Shown here in pieces: positions 33,560 through 42,292 of a stretch of DNA of 64,000 nt. How positions within the stretch are numbered: position 1 is the stretch's first letter; each line of letters begins with the position of its first letter. The stretch is from Bacillus badius NBRC 15713 (GTDB lineage Bacteria; Bacillota; Bacilli; Bacillales; Domibacillaceae). Below the pieces are notes generated by a model. The model ran no database searches and was not told where the DNA came from. It saw only the letters and a program-made list of their open reading frames with translations. Made by a program: the position numbers and the translations under genes. Location: NCBI RefSeq assembly GCF_001591605.1, contig NZ_BCVF01000010.1, positions 40,020 through 104,019 on the forward strand. The letters run 5' to 3'.

Positions 33560-34840
33560 TTAACTGCGTATGTGATCGTTATCCCGGCTAATGTGAAAGA
33601 TAGAAAATAAATATAGGCTGTAAAAAAGCAATTCATGAATGGAGTATACGAAAACAACGCCTTTGATATTTAAATAGACAGAGCTGGCCCAAAGCACAGA
33701 AAGCGTTGAGATGGCTCTTATTCCTTGAATCATTGAAAGCAGCTTCACCTTTTGCTTCACAAAAAATACAACACTGAGCGGCGAAACAACGAATTTTGCA
33801 TAATAGCCGAAAGCCAGAATTTGCGAAAGCTCTCCCGCCATGCGCCACTTTTCGCCGAATACAAGGGCAAACCCCCACGGGCCCGCGATAACAAGCAGCA
33901 CAACAGGAAGAATGCCAATACCTGCAAGCAGGAGGAGCACTTTCTTTACTACAGGCAAAAAGGATCGGCCTTTGGCATGCAGTTCAGCAATCTCACTTAG
34001 AAACACTTGGGCCACCGAAGCTGAGATTAGAGAGATCGGCATCGCCGCCACCCGGATGGTTAAACTGTAAAAACCGACAATAGCCTCCGAAAAAAAGCGC
34101 ATTAAAATAAAGACCGGCGCTTGGACAGCCATGTTGTCAAAAAAAGCCGAGGTGCTGTTGTACAGCGGGTAATGCTTGTGCTGCGCCGCCGTTCTCGCCA
34201 ATGACCGGGCCTTATACTCGCGAAGATTAAATAAAAAACCAATCTTTTTGACCCTCGTTTGATAGACGTTTGAAACGGCATAGCCGAGGACATTCGCTAG
34301 AATCAGCCCGGCCGACTGCAGCCCTGTGAAGCCAAAAGCAATGGAAGCGCCGCTGGTGACAGAGCTTCGGAGCACCTTCCCTTTCGAAAGCACCCCGAAT
34401 GCCTTGTACTTATTCAAGTAATAATTCAGCCCTTGGGAAATTCCCATGACAAGAAGCGTGAGCGGAATATATAACAAGAGCGAGGACGCCCCCTCTAGCT
34501 TGAATAAACGAATAATCGGTTCATAGAAAAGTTGCTCCGCCGCCAGCAGCAGGACAGCAAAGAGTGTGGAGAAAACAGTGACGACCTTGAATAGCTGCTG
34601 GCTCTCTGCTTCTGTTTTCACCGTATTAATCGCAAACTCATATCTGCCTGTCGTATAAACGATCAGTAAAGCACAAACAGACAAATAAAAGCTGAAATAA
34701 CCGAATTCCTCCGGGCTGTAGATCCTTGTGAGGACAGGTGAAGCCGCAATATTGATTAATTGGGCAAACAATGTAGCGGAAAACAACGCCGCAAAGTTTT
34801 TTAGAAATCTATTGGAATGTATTCTTTGTACTACGTTCAT
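33560..34840 (-). CDS. Polysaccharide repeat-unit flippase (Wzx, MATE/MOP superfamily)
   Basis: A 426-residue protein with about 12 membrane helices. The N-terminal ALFSATLFAQLINIAASPVLTRIYSPEEFGYFSFYLSV is the standard start of Wzx flippases, which move undecaprenyl-linked repeat units across the membrane. ATG 34840 is favoured with AGGGA 10 bases before; the GTG at 34849 is too near that site. It sits between the UDP-sugar dehydrogenase and polymerase-like genes. Confidence 0.9.
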   Translation of the reverse strand: MNVVQRIHSNRFLKNFAALFSATLFAQLINIAASPVLTRIYSPEEFGYFSFYLSVCALLIVYTTGRYEFAINTVKTEAESQQLFKVVTVFSTLFAVLLLAAEQLFYEPIIRLFKLEGASSLLLYIPLTLLVMGISQGLNYYLNKYKAFGVLSKGKVLRSSVTSGASIAFGFTGLQSAGLILANVLGYAVSNVYQTRVKKIGFLFNLREYKARSLARTAAQHKHYPLYNSTSAFFDNMAVQAPVFILMRFFSEAIVGFYSLTIRVAAMPISLISASVAQVFLSEIAELHAKGRSFLPVVKKVLLLLAGIGILPVVLLVIAGPWGFALVFGEKWRMAGELSQILAFGYYAKFVVSPLSVVFFVKQKVKLLSMIQGIRAISTLSVLWASSVYLNIKGVVFVYSIHELLFYSLYLFSIFHISRDNDHIRS

Positions 34841-34861
34841 CACAGGCACTTCCCTGATTAT

Positions 34862-36190
34862 TTACAATTTTAGATAGTTGCTCTGTTCCTTGTTTCGATA
34901 AGTATTGCGGGTATCAAATATAGCCTGTGATTTTTTCATGATCATCTCGTAATCAAACAAGCTGTGATTCGTCGCGATGACCGTCAAGTCCGCTTGCTCA
35001 AGCAGCTCCTCTGTCAATCGGGCCGTTTGATACAGCTTCCCCTTCAGCTTGAATTCCTGCACATGCGGATCGGCCACTGTCCAGCGTGCGCCGGCTTGGG
35101 TCATCTTTTCAAGAATAGGCAGCACCGGTGACTCCCGGTAATCATCAATATCCTTTTTGTAAGCTACACCTAATACAACAACGTTGGCATCCTTGAGCGC
35201 TTTTCCCTGTTCGTTCAGAATTTCCATGCAGCGCTGAATCACGAATTCCGGCATGCTGTCATTGATTTCCCCGGCTGTTTCAATCAGCTTCGTATGATAG
35301 TTATATTCGCGCGCCTTCCAAGTCAAGTACCACGGATCAATTGGAATGCAGTGGCCGCCGAGCCCCGGTCCCGGATAGAAGGCCATGAATCCGTACGGCT
35401 TCGTTGCCGCCGCGTCAATCACTTCCCACACATCTATGCCCATTTTGTTGCACAAAATCGCCATTTCATTAGCCAGGGCAATGTTGATATTGCGGAAGGT
35501 GTTCTCAAGCAGCTTTTCCATTTCAGCAACGGCCGGGCTGGATACTTCATGGACATCTCCTTCCAGTACAGAGCGGTACATCGTAGCAGCCACCTGTGTA
35601 CAAGCATCAGTCAGGCCGCCAACGACCTTTGGCGTGTTCTTGGTGTTAAAATCTTTATTGCCGGGGTCTACCCGTTCCGGGGAGTACGCAAGGAAAAAGT
35701 CTTGTCCGCATACAAGGCCGCTTTCTTCAAGAATCGGCTTAATCAATTCTTCTGTCGTTCCGGGATAAGTCGTGCTTTCCAGGACAACCAGCGTTCCTTT
35801 TGTCATGTGCTTGGCGATCGCCTTAGCAGAGTTTTGCACATATTCCATGTTCGGCTGTTTATAAACATCAAGCGGCGTCGGCACACAAATGGCCAAGGCA
35901 TCCACTTCTCCGATAAATGAATAATCGGCCGTCGCCTTTAATTGGTCTGACTGGACAAGTTCCTCCAGGTCGGCCGCTACTACGTCACCGATATAATTTT
36001 CCCCGCGATTGACCTTTCTGACTTTTTCCTGCTGCACATCAAATCCAATAACCTGGTAGCCGGCTTTTGCCTTCTCCACCGCCAGCGGCAGGCCCACATA
36101 GCCAAGGCCGACCACCCCGACGATAGCTGTTTTGTTTTTCAATTTGGCAATTAGCTGTTCTGCTGTGTTAGTAATCGTTTGTGTTGTCAT
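34862..36190 (-). CDS. UDP-sugar 6-dehydrogenase (WbpA/WecC-like)
   Basis: NAD-dependent enzyme of 442 residues that oxidises C6 of a UDP-N-acetylhexosamine to the uronic acid. The N-terminal Rossmann motif is VGVVGLGYVGLPLAVEKAKA, the middle domain has STTYPGTTEEL and SPERVDPG, and the catalytic Cys is in PGPGLGGHCIPIDPWYLTWK. The C-terminal domain contains LGVAYKKDIDDYRESP. The SPERVDPGN variant is typical of WbpA/WbpO rather than UDP-glucose dehydrogenases. Gene order wbpB-wbpA supports GlcNAc uronate formation. Confidence 0.93.
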   Translation of the reverse strand: MTTQTITNTAEQLIAKLKNKTAIVGVVGLGYVGLPLAVEKAKAGYQVIGFDVQQEKVRKVNRGENYIGDVVAADLEELVQSDQLKATADYSFIGEVDALAICVPTPLDVYKQPNMEYVQNSAKAIAKHMTKGTLVVLESTTYPGTTEELIKPILEESGLVCGQDFFLAYSPERVDPGNKDFNTKNTPKVVGGLTDACTQVAATMYRSVLEGDVHEVSSPAVAEMEKLLENTFRNINIALANEMAILCNKMGIDVWEVIDAAATKPYGFMAFYPGPGLGGHCIPIDPWYLTWKAREYNYHTKLIETAGEINDSMPEFVIQRCMEILNEQGKALKDANVVVLGVAYKKDIDDYRESPVLPILEKMTQAGARWTVADPHVQEFKLKGKLYQTARLTEELLEQADLTVIATNHSLFDYEMIMKKSQAIFDTRNTYRNKEQSNYLKL

Positions 36191-36202
36191 AAATACTCCC
36201 CT

Positions 36203-37234
36203 TTACATGCATACTTTGACAGGCTTCAGATAGATTGGTTCATTTCTGGCAGCTGATTCATAAAAAGCAAGAACAAGTCCCAAGGCTGCCCGGCCATCTT
36301 CTCCGGTGACGGCCGGCTCGAGGTCTTCTTTGATGGCTTTCATCATGTTTTCCATAATGCACTGGTGGCCAGGCTTGCCCCACGGGTCAGCCTTGACCTT
36401 GTCTAAGATCTCCTCGGTCTCTTTCTCCGACATCCCTTCAACGGTCAGGCATTCAAAATAAAGGGCATTCGGCCCGCCGATTTTCACTGTGCCTTTCTCT
36501 CCAAATATAGTAATCGACTCTTCAAAGTTGCTTTGATAAACGGTAGTCGAGGTCTCCACTACTCCGATCGCTCCCGATTCAAAACGGATCAGCCCGGTTG
36601 ATACGTCTTCCGCTTCGATCTCTCGCAGGCGCGTCGCTTCCATACTGAAGATTTGTTCCGGCTGTCCCATGAACCAGAGCAGTAAATCCAAGGTATGGAT
36701 CGCCTGGTTCATTAACACGCCGCCGTCGTATTGCTTAGTGCCGCGCCACGGCGCCTGATCATAATATTCCTGGTTCCGGTTCCAATTAACTGTGGCGTTC
36801 ACATGGCTGATTTTCCCCAATAGGCCCTGGTCCAGGATACGCCGCAGCTCCTGCACAGCCGGACGGAATCGATTGGGATGCACAACGGCCAGCTTCACGT
36901 TATGCTCCTTGCAGGCGTAAATAATTTGATCGGTTTCTTTCAAGTTCATTGCCATCGGTTTTTCCAGGATAATATGCTTTCCCGCTTTCGCCGCTTCCTC
37001 TGCCAGCGGCGCATGAAGGCCGCTCGGCGTACAAATGCAGACAATATCAATCTCTTCTCTTTCCAGCATCTCGGATAGCTCAACAAAGGGAGCCGCGCCA
37101 TACACCTCCGTGTAATACTCCATCGCTTTAGGTTCTTTATCGCAGACAGCTACAAGCTGTGCTCCTTGTATATCCTCGATCGCTCTCGCATGTTTTTTCG
37201 CAATAAAGCCACAGCCTACAATGGCAAAGTTCAT
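36203..37234 (-). CDS. Gfo/Idh/MocA oxidoreductase (WbpB-like 3-dehydrogenase)
   Basis: A 343-residue NAD-dependent sugar dehydrogenase: N-terminal FAIVGCGFIAKKHARAIEDI, the EKPMAMNLKE motif with the catalytic Lys, and GGVLMNQAIHTLDLLLWFMG with the conserved His. WbpB oxidises C3 of UDP-GlcNAc uronate, giving the substrate for WbpE. Presence of WbpA-, WbpE- and WbpD-like proteins in the same operon makes this the likely role among the many possible for this family. Confidence 0.9.
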   Translation of the reverse strand: MNFAIVGCGFIAKKHARAIEDIQGAQLVAVCDKEPKAMEYYTEVYGAAPFVELSEMLEREEIDIVCICTPSGLHAPLAEEAAKAGKHIILEKPMAMNLKETDQIIYACKEHNVKLAVVHPNRFRPAVQELRRILDQGLLGKISHVNATVNWNRNQEYYDQAPWRGTKQYDGGVLMNQAIHTLDLLLWFMGQPEQIFSMEATRLREIEAEDVSTGLIRFESGAIGVVETSTTVYQSNFEESITIFGEKGTVKIGGPNALYFECLTVEGMSEKETEEILDKVKADPWGKPGHQCIMENMMKAIKEDLEPAVTGEDGRAALGLVLAFYESAARNEPIYLKPVKVCM

Positions 37235-37251
37235 GACTAAACCCCTTCTTT

Positions 37252-39090
37252 CTATATTAGTAGCCCGCTGACTTCCTTCATCAGGCGCTGTAATCCATCT
37301 TTGGCATTAGCAATTTCGATTAATTCTTTTTTCAGCATTCTGTTGCTTTTGGAAGGCAGCGTGTCAATAAATTCCCACAGTACCTCCGGCTCCACTTGGG
37401 CTGCTTTGCCGACATGGATTTTCGGAAACACCTGATTCGGGTGAATCTCATTTTTGTTCAGCAATTCTTCGTACATTTTTTCACCCGGACGGATACCGGA
37501 GAACTTAATGCCCACTTCTTCTATGCTGAACCCTGATAATTTGATCAGATTTTTGGCAAGGTCCACGATTTTGACGGGCTCGCCCATATCCAATACGAAG
37601 ATTTCTCCCCCTTTGGCAAGTGCCCCCGCTTGGATCACGAGCCTGGATGCCTCCGGAATGGTCATGAAGTACCTGGTCATATCAGGATGAGTGACAGTTA
37701 CGGGTCCACCGGCTTGAATTTGCTTTTTAAATAAAGGAATGACGCTTCCCCTTGAGCCAAGGACATTTCCGAACCGGACAGCCACAAACCGCGTCTCGCT
37801 TTCTTTATCCAGCTGCTGAATAATCATCTCTGCCAAACGCTTCGTTGCCCCCATCACATTGGTTGGATTGACCGCCTTGTCGGAGGAAATAAGCACAAAT
37901 TTATTGACACCCGCCGCACTGGCGGCTTCTGCCAGATTCTTTGTGCCGAAAATATTATTTTTCACGGCTTCCTGCGGATTGTGTTCCATCAGCGGAACAT
38001 GCTTATGGGCAGCCGCGTGGTACACAACATCCGGCCGGTACTCTTCCATTACATGAAACATCCGCTCCCGATCCTGAATGTCGCCAATAATGGGAATGAT
38101 TTCAATGCTCCCCTTGCAGCGGTTGCGCAATTCCAAATCAATTTGATAGATGCTGTTTTCTCCATGACCGACTAAAATGATTTTCCGGGGCTGAAACGTG
38201 CTGATCTGGCGGCAAATTTCCGAACCGATCGATCCGCCCGCCCCTGTCACCAGAATCGTGCGGCCGGCCGCATACTCGGCAATACTTTCAATATTCAGTT
38301 CCACCGGATCGCGTCCAAGCAAATCCTCCACTTGAACTTCGCGAAATTGGCTGACTGATACACGGCCGGTAATTACATCTTCAATCAGCGGCATGATTTG
38401 TACTTTCGCGCTCGTCTTGGCACATTGCTTGTAAATATGCTGGATTTCAGAACGCTTCAATGAGGGAATAGCGATAATAATATGGTCGATCTTCCATTGC
38501 TTGACCAGCCTCGGAATATCCGCTGTTTGTCCGGCTACTGTGATTCCATGGATTTGCAGCCGCTGCTTGTTATGATCATCATCCACTAGAGCTACCGGAC
38601 GAAAATCTGCATCGGTATGGCTGAGCAGCTGCCGGACGACCATCGAGCCGCCGGAACCTGCTCCTACAATTAACGCTCGCTTCTTTTCTTTATCCCGAGC
38701 AATAAAGTGATTGCGGTACAAGCGCCAGGAAAAGCGGGAGCCGCCGATGAGCAGGATGTGCAGCATCCAGGTAATTAAAAGAACCCGGACGTAAATATCC
38801 TGAAAAGCAACCAGCTGGACGATAGCTGTGACAAGGACTGATAACGTCACAGCCTTCACAATGGCGATCAATTCATGGACACTGGCGTATTCCCAGGCTT
38901 TCTGATAGAGCCTGTAAAGAGCGGCAAACAAATGATGACTGATTAAAAGCGAAATCGAACTGACGGCCAGTGTTCCCGCATTGTAAATGTCAATGTAAGG
39001 GTGCAGCAGGAAATAGCCGATATAAATGGAAAACAAAACAATAGCTGAATCAAGCGCAGCTAAACAGGACAGCCTTTTTTGGTACGTCAA
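37252..39090 (-). CDS. epsC: Membrane-bound UDP-GlcNAc 4,6-dehydratase (EpsC/PglF-like)
   Basis: About 612 residues: four N-terminal membrane helices (1-110), a CoA-binding-like Rossmann domain (about 135-270) and a C-terminal SDR dehydratase (280-610) with ILVTGAGGSIGSEICRQI, DIQDRERM, and SSDKAVNPTNVMGATKRLAE, where Met takes the place of the usual SDR Tyr, as in long-chain PglF/FlaA1-type enzymes. It forms the 4-keto-6-deoxy sugar used by EpsN. The start is one of two adjacent TTG codons; 39090 gives 7 bases to AGGTG. It is the first gene after the EAR element. Confidence 0.93.
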   Translation of the reverse strand: MTYQKRLSCLAALDSAIVLFSIYIGYFLLHPYIDIYNAGTLAVSSISLLISHHLFAALYRLYQKAWEYASVHELIAIVKAVTLSVLVTAIVQLVAFQDIYVRVLLITWMLHILLIGGSRFSWRLYRNHFIARDKEKKRALIVGAGSGGSMVVRQLLSHTDADFRPVALVDDDHNKQRLQIHGITVAGQTADIPRLVKQWKIDHIIIAIPSLKRSEIQHIYKQCAKTSAKVQIMPLIEDVITGRVSVSQFREVQVEDLLGRDPVELNIESIAEYAAGRTILVTGAGGSIGSEICRQISTFQPRKIILVGHGENSIYQIDLELRNRCKGSIEIIPIIGDIQDRERMFHVMEEYRPDVVYHAAAHKHVPLMEHNPQEAVKNNIFGTKNLAEAASAAGVNKFVLISSDKAVNPTNVMGATKRLAEMIIQQLDKESETRFVAVRFGNVLGSRGSVIPLFKKQIQAGGPVTVTHPDMTRYFMTIPEASRLVIQAGALAKGGEIFVLDMGEPVKIVDLAKNLIKLSGFSIEEVGIKFSGIRPGEKMYEELLNKNEIHPNQVFPKIHVGKAAQVEPEVLWEFIDTLPSKSNRMLKKELIEIANAKDGLQRLMKEVSGLLI

Positions 39091-39132
39091 CAATATTCAC
39101 CTCTCTCAGTTTTCAAAAGTCATAGTGTTATG

Positions 39133-39184
39133 TAAAAACAGCTAATAGAAAACCACTTAGAAAAATGAGCTTTTATTAGCTGTC
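39133..39184 (-). terminator. Terminator between the EAR element and epsC
   Basis: ACAGCTAATA (39138-39147) pairs perfectly with TATTAGCTGT (39174-39183). On the minus strand it ends in GCUGUUUUUACA. It lies 45 bp before epsC, inside the operon, so transcription must read through it, which fits antitermination by the upstream RNA. Confidence 0.85.
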
Positions 39185-39221
39185 TTCGCAAAACTGCCTA
39201 AAGACTAACTGATTAGCAGAG

Positions 39222-39352
39222 AAAAAAACGGGCATCTAACCCACCCTCACACTGCACCACTGACGACTCGCGTCTAAGGCCCGGGATCACCCAAGCCCAC
39301 AGTACAGCCGAGTGCCTCCGTTGATAACGGTCAGGAGACATCACCAGCTTTC
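39222..39352 (-). ncRNA. EAR (eps-associated RNA) processive antitermination element
   Basis: In the gap between the phosphatase gene and epsC the minus-strand RNA contains a compact GC-rich structured region in AT-rich surroundings. It starts with AAAGCUGGUGAUGUCUCCUG, then short pairing blocks (CCGUU/AACGG, GGGCUUGGGUGAUCCCGGGCC-type stems, ACGACUC/GAGUCGU) and ends GGGUUAGAUGCCCG followed by seven U. From memory this matches the EAR element found within eps operons of Bacillales between epsB and epsC. EAR lets polymerase pass distant terminators; two terminator-like hairpins lie downstream in this operon. A covariance search was not possible here. Confidence 0.82.
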
Positions 39353-39442
39353 AATAACGAATGTATTTTTAGTACTTTTTTCGTATATTTATCCATTCAT
39401 TTCCGCGAAAAAGAAGCTGGATGAAATCCTGCTATGTAGAAG

Positions 39443-40213
39443 TTAGAAAATGCCCAAAAGCTTCTTCTTTTTATGAATTTTCTCCGGCGGCTCTTTATGA
39501 AGGTGTTCTCCGCTGACAAGCAGCTTTGCATTTTCCTGAAAATAAAACACATGGTCATCGCCTAACTTGTTGGCCAGACGTGTATAGGCTTCAACCATTT
39601 TAAATGAACGGCTGCTAGTATTATGAGCATCCGAAGCCAGCAAATGAGCTAAATTGGCTTCAATGAGCTGCTCGGTAAAGTGCTGGATTTTCCTGCCGAA
39701 CTTTCCGATATAGGAGGCAGCCGTAACCTGAGTGGCTGCCCCATTCTTAACGAGAGAGTACAGCCGATCCGGCTTCTGTATAAATTCGCTGTTGCGCTCC
39801 GGATGAACGATTACAGGCAGGATGCCTTTCATTTGAATGTCATAGAATAGCTGTTCCGTGTAATGAGGAACAGTACTGGAAGGAAATTCGATAAAAAGGT
39901 AAGGAGACGTTCCGGCAATCGTAAGAAGCTCTCCTTTTTCATAGTCTTCCAGCAGCTCTCCATACACCCGGATTTCTTGTCCCGGCAGTATATCCACGTT
40001 CACATCAGCCTTTTTTAACTCTTCATTTAAATGCTCAACGCTCGCTAATATATCTGCTTTTGTATTTTCATATGCACCATTTTTATGGTGAGGAGTAGCT
40101 ACAATACAGGTAATCCCTTGTTGCTCTGCCTCTTTCGCCATGGCAAGACTTTCTGCAAGCGTAGAAGCCCCATCATCTACACCAGGCAATATGTGGCAAT
40201 GAAGGTCAAGCAT
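39443..40213 (-). CDS. PHP-family tyrosine-protein phosphatase (YwqE/CpsB-like)
   Basis: A 256-residue metal-dependent phosphatase that dephosphorylates the BY-kinase. Metal-binding motifs are DLHCHILPGVDDGA at the N-terminus, TPHHKNGAYEN near 45, HPERNSEF near 130 and LLASDAHNT near 195. ATG 40213 is selected because AAGGAG lies 8 bases upstream; the frame extends to a TTG ten codons earlier. Kinase, modulator and phosphatase precede the polymer genes, as in capsule operons. Confidence 0.93.
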   Translation of the reverse strand: MLDLHCHILPGVDDGASTLAESLAMAKEAEQQGITCIVATPHHKNGAYENTKADILASVEHLNEELKKADVNVDILPGQEIRVYGELLEDYEKGELLTIAGTSPYLFIEFPSSTVPHYTEQLFYDIQMKGILPVIVHPERNSEFIQKPDRLYSLVKNGAATQVTAASYIGKFGRKIQHFTEQLIEANLAHLLASDAHNTSSRSFKMVEAYTRLANKLGDDHVFYFQENAKLLVSGEHLHKEPPEKIHKKKKLLGIF

Positions 40214-40322
40214 GCTCTCATCTCCTTCTTTTTTACTTGACAAACAATGAAAAAAATCACATAATTATCCTAGTAGGATAGATGTGTATTTACTGTTTTT
40301 TTGTGGTTCGCAGTTTGAAATA

Positions 40323-41027
40323 CTACTTGTTTCCATAATAATAGTAATGATTTGTTTCTTTTGCTTTGCGGTTATTTAATACAACGCCTAGTAGTTTAGC
40401 CTTTGCCGCCTGCAGCAATTCCTTTGCTTTAACGGCATTGTCCACTTCTGTTTGGCCGCTGTTCACAACGAACACCGTTCCATCACATTGATTCGCCAGA
40501 ACTTGGGCATCAGTGACCGCTAACACGGGCGGTGTATCGAAAATAACGAGATCGTATAAACGTCGGGCTTCTTCAAGAAACTCTGCCATCACACGGGAAC
40601 CTAGCAGCTCAGCCGGATTTGGCGGAATAGGTCCTGAAAGCAGTACAGAAAGATTTTGCATATCCGTTTCTTTCACAGCTGCAGAAATGCTTTTCTGCTT
40701 GGCCAACACATTGGTCAGTCCAATTGTATTTGTGAAATTAAACGTATAATGCATCGTCGGCTTCCGCATATCTGCATCTACTAACAACACATTCTTCCCC
40801 TGCTGGGCAAAGACAATAGCCAGATTAGCGGCTGTTGTGGACTTTCCCTCTCCGGGACCTGCAGAAGTGATGAGCAAGGATTGTATGTCACGATCCACCG
40901 CGGAGAAGAGGATATTTGTCCGAATCGTCCGGTACTGCTCAGAAATAGGCGATTTCGGGTCCACGTTAGTGATTAACTTCCGTTTCGTCTGTCCAAGCGA
41001 CTTATGTTTCTGTTTTTTAAGAACCAA
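40323..41027 (-). CDS. BY-type tyrosine autokinase (EpsB/YwqD-like)
   Basis: A ~234-residue bacterial tyrosine kinase that controls polymer length with its membrane modulator. Walker A is SAGPGEGKSTTAANLAIV, Walker A' NVLLVDADMRKP and Walker B LVIFDTPPVL. The C-terminal tyrosine cluster is NHYYYYGNK, the autophosphorylation tail. The start is uncertain: GTG 41036 touches the AGGAG site, while TTG 41027 is 8 bases from it and is preferred. It overlaps the modulator gene. Confidence 0.93.
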   Translation of the reverse strand: MVLKKQKHKSLGQTKRKLITNVDPKSPISEQYRTIRTNILFSAVDRDIQSLLITSAGPGEGKSTTAANLAIVFAQQGKNVLLVDADMRKPTMHYTFNFTNTIGLTNVLAKQKSISAAVKETDMQNLSVLLSGPIPPNPAELLGSRVMAEFLEEARRLYDLVIFDTPPVLAVTDAQVLANQCDGTVFVVNSGQTEVDNAVKAKELLQAAKAKLLGVVLNNRKAKETNHYYYYGNK

Positions 41028-41763
41028 TCGTTTCACTCCTTACAACAGCTTTTTTCCCTGCATAGCCATGACTTTTTCCTTTGCTTGCCTCATCAATGAT
41101 TGTCACGCTCCCAAGCACGGGAAGATCAAGCAATTTCTCAACATCCTGCTCATTCTTTACTGTGTTATCCATATATTCAAGTAAGAAGGCAAGAGCAATG
41201 CCCCCCATTAACCCAACCACTAGAGCAATCACAATATTCAGCACAGGCTTAGGTTTCACAGGCGCTGCCTTTCCGGTTGCTTCTGCTTTAGCCAGTATAC
41301 TGACATTATCCACATTCATAATCTTAACAATCTCGCTTTGAAACACGCGGGCAGTCTCGTTTGCAATATCCGCAGCAATGGCCGGATCTTCATCCTGCAC
41401 AGCCACATTAACCACCTGTGAGTCCTTTTCATTTTGAACGTTAATCTTTCCATTTACCTCTGCCGCCGTCATATCCAAATCAAGATTCTGAACGACTTTT
41501 TCCAAAATAGCCGGACTTTTAATGATCACGTTATATGTATTGATTAATTGCAGGTTTGTTTGCACCTCAGCTGGATTGTATAGCTGCTGTTCAGACTTTG
41601 CCTGATTGACAAGCAATTGGGTCGACGCCTGATAAACAGGGCTAAGCACAAAATAACTGATGATTCCGCTGGCCAAAGCTGTCGCAAACGCAACCAGCAA
41701 TATAAGCTTGAATCGTTTCTTGAGTGTAGCTGACAATTCTCGTAAGCTGATGGTTTCCTCCAT
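41017..41763 (-). CDS. Polysaccharide co-polymerase / kinase modulator (Wzz; EpsA/YwqC-like)
   Basis: A 248-residue membrane protein with two helices (about 19-40 and 175-195) around an extracytoplasmic domain, the Wzz/chain-length determinant layout. The N-terminal SLRELSATLKKRFKLILLVA and the proline-rich second helix boundary (KPKPVLNIVIALVVGLMGG) are typical. The short cytoplasmic tail activates the kinase encoded next. AGGAGG is 6 bases before ATG 41763, the first gene of the operon. Confidence 0.92.
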   Translation of the reverse strand: MEETISLRELSATLKKRFKLILLVAFATALASGIISYFVLSPVYQASTQLLVNQAKSEQQLYNPAEVQTNLQLINTYNVIIKSPAILEKVVQNLDLDMTAAEVNGKINVQNEKDSQVVNVAVQDEDPAIAADIANETARVFQSEIVKIMNVDNVSILAKAEATGKAAPVKPKPVLNIVIALVVGLMGGIALAFLLEYMDNTVKNEQDVEKLLDLPVLGSVTIIDEASKGKSHGYAGKKAVVRSETIGS

Positions 41764-41807
41764 AAAATCCTCCTCAGTCGTTGTCGAAAACAGAATGAAT
41801 TATGGAA

Positions 41808-41816
41808 ATTATAGCA
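41808..41816 (-). promoter_or_regulatory. Extended -10 promoter of the polysaccharide operon
   Basis: On the minus strand TGCTATAAT is a perfect extended -10 element 45 bp before the first operon gene. No good -35 is seen, which is tolerated with TGn. A second TATAAT lies about 50 bp further upstream. Confidence 0.55.
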
Positions 41817-41829
41817 CAAGAAGAATATA

Positions 41830-42245
41830 CTTCCATAAATGTAATTTAATATTATAAAAAGTTAACATTGCTGTAATAGTCGCTTTAAAAATTACATATC
41901 CGCCACTTTCCCCGGAAACTGATCCAACCACCGCCATTCTGCTTCTCTTCTAATCTAGCCGCCTATGCATCTTTGATTTCTTGGCGCTTCCCTTTCTGTC
42001 CCATCTGCCCGACGATAAGCTGGCTGATGGAATGAGAGCTGGCCTTTTTATTGCAAGGGGCTTGTCCTTTTCCGCTGCCTCCCTGCAAATGTTCATATGG
42101 ATTGCATAGTGAATAAAGCAAACTAGCTGTAAAAATATATAAGTATCTTGCTCAACATTATTGTTGCATTTAAACACAAACTTATAAATAGTTATATAAT
42201 ACCAATTTATAAATGTATTACTCGTGTAACTATTATTTTCCACAA
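41830..42245. other. Gene-free stretch upstream of the polysaccharide operon
   Basis: About 415 bp between the operon promoter and the promoter of the divergent membrane-protein gene. A 97-codon open frame on the minus strand (41950-42243) has no ribosome binding site and uneven composition; its C-terminal part (about 41950-42100) is GC-richer than the rest and could be a gene remnant. No repeats or RNA structure were recognised. Confidence 0.4.
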
Positions 42246-42292
42246 GGCATGTTATACTACTAAAAGATTAATTGGTGGAGGATGGTAATTGC

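Noticed and set aside
41950..42243. 97-codon open frame on the minus strand
   Set aside because: No ribosome binding site, uneven composition and no recognisable family; kept only as a possible remnant in the gap description.
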